A stretch of 64,000 bases of DNA from Chamaea fasciata (taxonomy: Eukaryota; Chordata; Aves; Passeriformes; Sylviidae), in contig JARCOQ010000005.1 in the NCBI GenBank assembly GCA_029207755.1, positions 47,333,563 through 47,397,562 of the forward strand, read 5' to 3'. Under the pieces are notes generated by a model. The model was not told where the DNA came from and did not search any database. It worked only from the letters and a program-made list of their open reading frames with translations. A program made the translations under genes and the position numbers. Numbering within the stretch: the stretch's first letter is position 1; each line of letters opens with the position of its first letter. Positions 59,871 to 64,000 of this stretch are shown here, piece by piece.

Positions 59871-62800
59871 AAACCAGGACAAATACATTTTTTTGAAGGT
59901 GTTAGATAGAAACTTCTCAGATGAATTCTTTGGCTGAGTTTGGCACTGTTGCTGAATATGCTGCTTGGGCAGTTGCTAGGTCTAGATGCTTGTTGCTGTG
60001 TTTTCACAGTACTCGAGCAAGCTTCAGTATGGCTGTGTGATAAAGGAGATGGAGGATTGATTAAGTATGACCATGCAAAGACAGTTGTTTTGGTCTTTTG
60101 GTTCAAGTGGTGGTACAACTGCTTACAGTGGCAGAATTCAAAGTCTGAGACCAGGAGGGTGAGCATCTTAGGCGCCTGTAGGGAGACACAACGCAGAGGA
60201 GTGTCTAGATGCTTCAGTTTTGACCTGTGAGCTAAATAACTTGGGGATAATCCTAGCCAGCCTAACAGTGTATTTAGAAATACTGAGATGACTGCCTGAT
60301 TCCTGGTTATACTTCCAAACATTTGGGACTTCGTCAGCATCTTTACTTTTCTTAGATGTTGTTTGTACTGTGATCAAAAAGGTAGTTGCAGGTCACAAAC
60401 AGAGTAATAAACATCCCAGAAAGAGCACATGGGGGAAAATGGACTTTGTAATTACTGGGCATGATTTTACAATCAGTAGTACATTTTGCTTTAAATATTC
60501 AGCACAGTCAGAGAATAGAAGTAGGAAGTGAACTTTTCATTGGTCTCAAATGAAAATTAACTTGGATGAGTTCAGGAGCCTGCTTGCTTGCTACTGAAGT
60601 GTCTTTGTTCCCAGTCAGTAACAGAGCCATAAAACTCAGAAAAGTATGTCCCCTTTTCAGTACCTGAAAATTTCAGCTGTTTCTTACGTCAGTGTTGCTA
60701 ACCAGGTGATGGTAAAATATCACTTACTTTGGTGTGAATGAAGGGCTGGTTGGAGAAAGGGACCCTTCTTCAGTAGGGCTCAAAAAAATGACAGACAAAT
60801 ACAGGGTAGCAAGTCAAGGAGATGGAAAATTCTGTGGAAATTTCACAGATTTCTTCTGAATTGTGTGGATGACTTCATGAAAACATCTACTCTTGTGTCT
60901 GTTACAAGAATTTGGGATGTGCATATGTGAGCTTTCTACCATATGGGTTATCGAGTAACTCACTGAATCTCCCTCAGTTCTGTGTGCTTAGATCAGTAAA
61001 AATGGGCTTTTCTTTCTGGTGTGCCTATGAAAGCTTTTATTGTAAGGCTTCAAGTGGTCACTGCGATGCAATGAAGTGACAGCCCTTCTTACTTGAAGTC
61101 TGAAGCAGGTGGGTGTTGTTTTCTTTTCAGCAGTCACTAGTGGGAGCAGGTAGTCTTAAATGTGCTTCTGCCACTGTTGCTCCCTTGCTGGCCAGAAGGA
61201 GAGTGCTGTGCCGACAGAGCTGCACTCTCCCCTGATGCAAGGAAGGGGTAACCTGTTACAACTGCTGTCTGTAGTCTGCTTGTCTTTCTCACTCCAGCTT
61301 GTATATGGATCAACACAGGGTGAAGTGTAGAAATGGAAGTGGTCCTTCAGCGGGGCAGGGGTCTTGGCAGGGGGAGCTGCCTTCCCAGTGGCATTATGCG
61401 GGCAAGCATCTACATACACTGAAGTTTTGAGACTTCACATGGCTGATGAGTTACAAGAGATACAAGGCCATGAAGAAAAGGCAAGGGTTTATGTTTGCAT
61501 AAGTTTAATGAGTCCTTACTAAAGGTTCAGTGCATAGACTCCGACCTGTTTCACTTCAAGTGTCAGGTATGTTTGAACTTTGAGTGAAACATTAGCTAAT
61601 GCACGTCTGGATTTTTTCCTCCAAGAGGCCCAAACTCTCTAAATACTTTCTGGGATGTGAGTCTTTACTGAGGTTTTTCATGACTAGATTTTGAGAACTT
61701 TTGTCTGTGACACCTGTATCTTCTTAAAGCAAGCAGTAAGGCTGAATTCAGTCCATTGTGTGAGAAGAAGAATGCATCTGTATTCCCTGGAGCTAGCTGC
61801 CCTCCTGGAGGAGAACTTGAACTTGAAGGGATGTGTTTACTAAAATGAACTTCTAGCAAATGGAGATGGTCTCGTGTCTGCTTTGGAGAGATGAGGATTG
61901 TGTGTCAAGTCTCAAACTGTTGAGGAAAAAGAATGCCTAACAAGCTAATTTTTTCCCCTGCTGCCTCCCCTCCTTTTATTTATGACCTCTTTTAAAATTA
62001 AATAGGGAAGATAAACTGCTAGAAGTTAAACTTGCTTGCCTCAAATGCAAAAGGGAAAGGCAACAAGCATCCTAAATAGACTGAAATCACTTGTTCTATT
62101 AGAAATTAAGTTGTGTTTAGGTGAGTACCCTCAAATAGTAGGATCACTTTTTCCTCAACTGCAAAATCCAGAGGGTTTTATCAGGAGTAACAATTGTTTG
62201 GTGAAGCTGACTAGACACAGCTGTCATCTGCTGAGTAAGCACTTAAAGTTAATAAAAAATTCTCCTTTTTTTTCTGTTCTGTATGTGTTTGAGAAAGAAT
62301 TTACGAGCTGGTACAGTAGAAGGGATAAAGCACACAACTTCATATTTCTGTAGTTTAGGTATTACCTTTTACAAAATCACTACACCTAAGGCATACTGCT
62401 GGACATTGTCCACTTCTGCTCCATCCCTGTGTGAATGTTTTGGCATAGTGTCCTGCAAACAGGATGTGGAACTGTTGAAGCCATGTTTAACCTCAGTTAT
62501 TGGGGTTTTGGAAATGTACGTACAAATTCGAGCTGCTTGTGAAGCGTGTGTACATGTGAACAATCTTCCTCCTTGTCTACTCCTGAGACACAATTAATTT
62601 AATCTCTTTGACCTTGATCCCAAAGACCAAATACTCTGGATTAAGCACAACGTAATACTGCCTTTTGTTTTTTGCTATTGCTGCAGTACTGTTCCTATAC
62701 TGTTAATCGGGAATTGTCAGGAATAGCCTTAGAGCTAACTAGTTACTCTGTGTTTCTTGGTAGTGCATGAACTATACTCAGAATGCATTTTTGATGCCTT

Positions 62801-64000
62801 ACTATGCATGTTATTCCAGTTTTGAAAAAAACAAGCACTGTTCCGATGCAGATTTCAGACACAAATCCCGGTATGTCAACCCTTCTGAAACGGAGATGCT
62901 TCAGTGGAGAATCTCTAAGTGGAATGCTTGAATGGTCTGTGGCCAAGTAAATAAATATTTCCTCAGCTTCAAGAAACATGGCACACAGCTGCTCCTTACT
63001 ACTTGTAAAATAACGGGCCATTTGCTGACTGAAGCGAGCTATTGACATTATTGCTAGCAGCTGCTGAACTCTTAGTGTTAACTTAAACGGCTCATAAATG
63101 TTAATTATGTTGCAGTTTTGTTACAGCTCATCTGCATATCCCAGAGGCACTAGCTAATATGTCATGCTTTTTTTCCACATGAACTGATGACATTTCTTAG
63201 TGGAGATTCCAAATAATAACTTCCTAAGTAAGTTCAGTGATTTTACTGTATCGGTTAAAGTTTCTTCAAAACCGCTCTTTTAACTACAGTTTCACTAGTA
63301 CTAGTATAGCTTTACTTAAATGTGTTTCAGTAGGCTCAGAGCTGCTGAGCACGTGGTGGAATGAGTATGCAGTAGAAGAGAATATGCTGGGTGCTTACTG
63401 ACCTGTTGTTGGAAGATCTGTGACAAAGTTAAGTCCGAAGCCAAACCGAACAAAATCTACTGAGTTTATTCCATGCTTTGGTTTAAAGTCACTTTCATAT
63501 TGTTACGGTTTTGCTGCTATAGAAGTGTGAAAAGTTTACATGAAATGTTTACAGGCTGCTGAAAAGTGTGTTATCTGCATAAAAGCCACCTGAACGGTGT
63601 TTTTGGGGCCTTTTAACAGTAGTCCCTCCCACTCTTGGGCCAGTGGGGATGTGTTCTTAAAAACAAAGCTCCCCAGTAAACTAATCCTTTTTTCCCTTCA
63701 GGTCAGATTCTGCTAGTGTTCTTTGTAGAAAACACTGGTAAACTTCCAAAACTTGGCTTTGAGACTGTCAAAATGATTGTAAATATAGCGTGAATAAAAG
63801 CATAGATAATTAAATGCAAGCTGCTGTATTATCATGGAAGTTTAACTCTTTTGATTTTAGTCATTGTGACTGTCAGAAAGAGGACAGTGTTGTTGCTAGT
63901 GCGTATTATATAGAAAAGTTATGCTTGCAGCATCTAAAAGTTGTTCTTCCATCCTTACTTTTTTGTGGTCATCCAGCGGAACTTTTTTCCTCAAGAGCAG
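59871..64000 (+). other. Intron-like DNA up to the right edge, no gene I can support
   Basis: AT-rich sequence with no recognised mobile element or RNA gene. A 101-codon minus-strand frame at 62743-63048 looks somewhat protein-like and is discussed in the findings. I do not find the RING-finger start of CNOT4, so its first coding exon, if the synteny inference is right, lies beyond 64000. Confidence 0.45.

Noticed and set aside
33350..64000. Search for the CNOT4 RING-finger start and its CPLCMEP-like motif
   Set aside because: No segment on the plus strand encodes it, so CNOT4 coding sequence is not annotated and the gene name stays a synteny inference.
1..64000. Search for tRNA, rRNA, snRNA, CRISPR arrays and bacterial-type operons
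   Set aside because: No conserved tRNA box sequences, rRNA segments or regularly spaced repeats of CRISPR type were seen. The intron-exon structure and repeats are those of a vertebrate nuclear genome.

Overview
The window is vertebrate nuclear DNA and most likely avian. Its coding sequence is cut into short exons with GT-AG introns, it carries CR1-type LINE fragments ending in the degenerate ATTCTRTGATTCTGT tail typical of birds, and it has solo endogenous-retrovirus LTRs. One LTR resembles a family I remember as abundant in songbirds, so a passerine is my best guess; that rests on memory, not on a search.

Region 1 (1-16.4 kb, minus strand): the first twelve coding exons of NUP205, the large alpha-solenoid nucleoporin of the nuclear-pore inner ring. 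The exons encode 610 residues from the start codon at 16118 and all join in frame; the gene runs off the left edge. The start lies in a CpG island (about 15.74-16.45 kb) with a YY1-type motif over the ATG and a ZNF143/THAP11-like motif upstream. Intron 1 holds two old CR1 fragments.

Region 2 (16.47-31.7 kb): an 836-bp solo LTR with a perfect 5-bp target-site duplication sits directly upstream of the NUP205 promoter island. About 14 kb follow in which I find no supportable gene.

Region 3 (31.7-33.5 kb): a second strong CpG island with a 35-bp tandem repeat and with ZNF143-like, NRF1-like and YY1-like motifs, then a splice-donor sequence on the plus strand. From known vertebrate gene order (CNOT4 lies head to head with NUP205 in human) this is probably the CNOT4 promoter and first, non-coding exon. 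No CNOT4 coding exon is visible, so the rest of the window would be its first intron.

Region 4 (33.5-64 kb): mostly non-coding, intron-like DNA with a cluster of CR1 fragments (41.7-45.6 kb), an ERV LTR with CCAAT, TATA and polyadenylation signals on the minus strand (56.2-56.5 kb), and a 52-bp inverted repeat at 59.6-59.9 kb. The most intriguing item is a candidate minus-strand gene at 51.4-54.8 kb: three open segments, possibly four, flanked by consensus-like splice sites join in phase and end in a stop codon. I do not recognise its product, and it may be novel, lineage-specific, pseudogenic or a coincidence.
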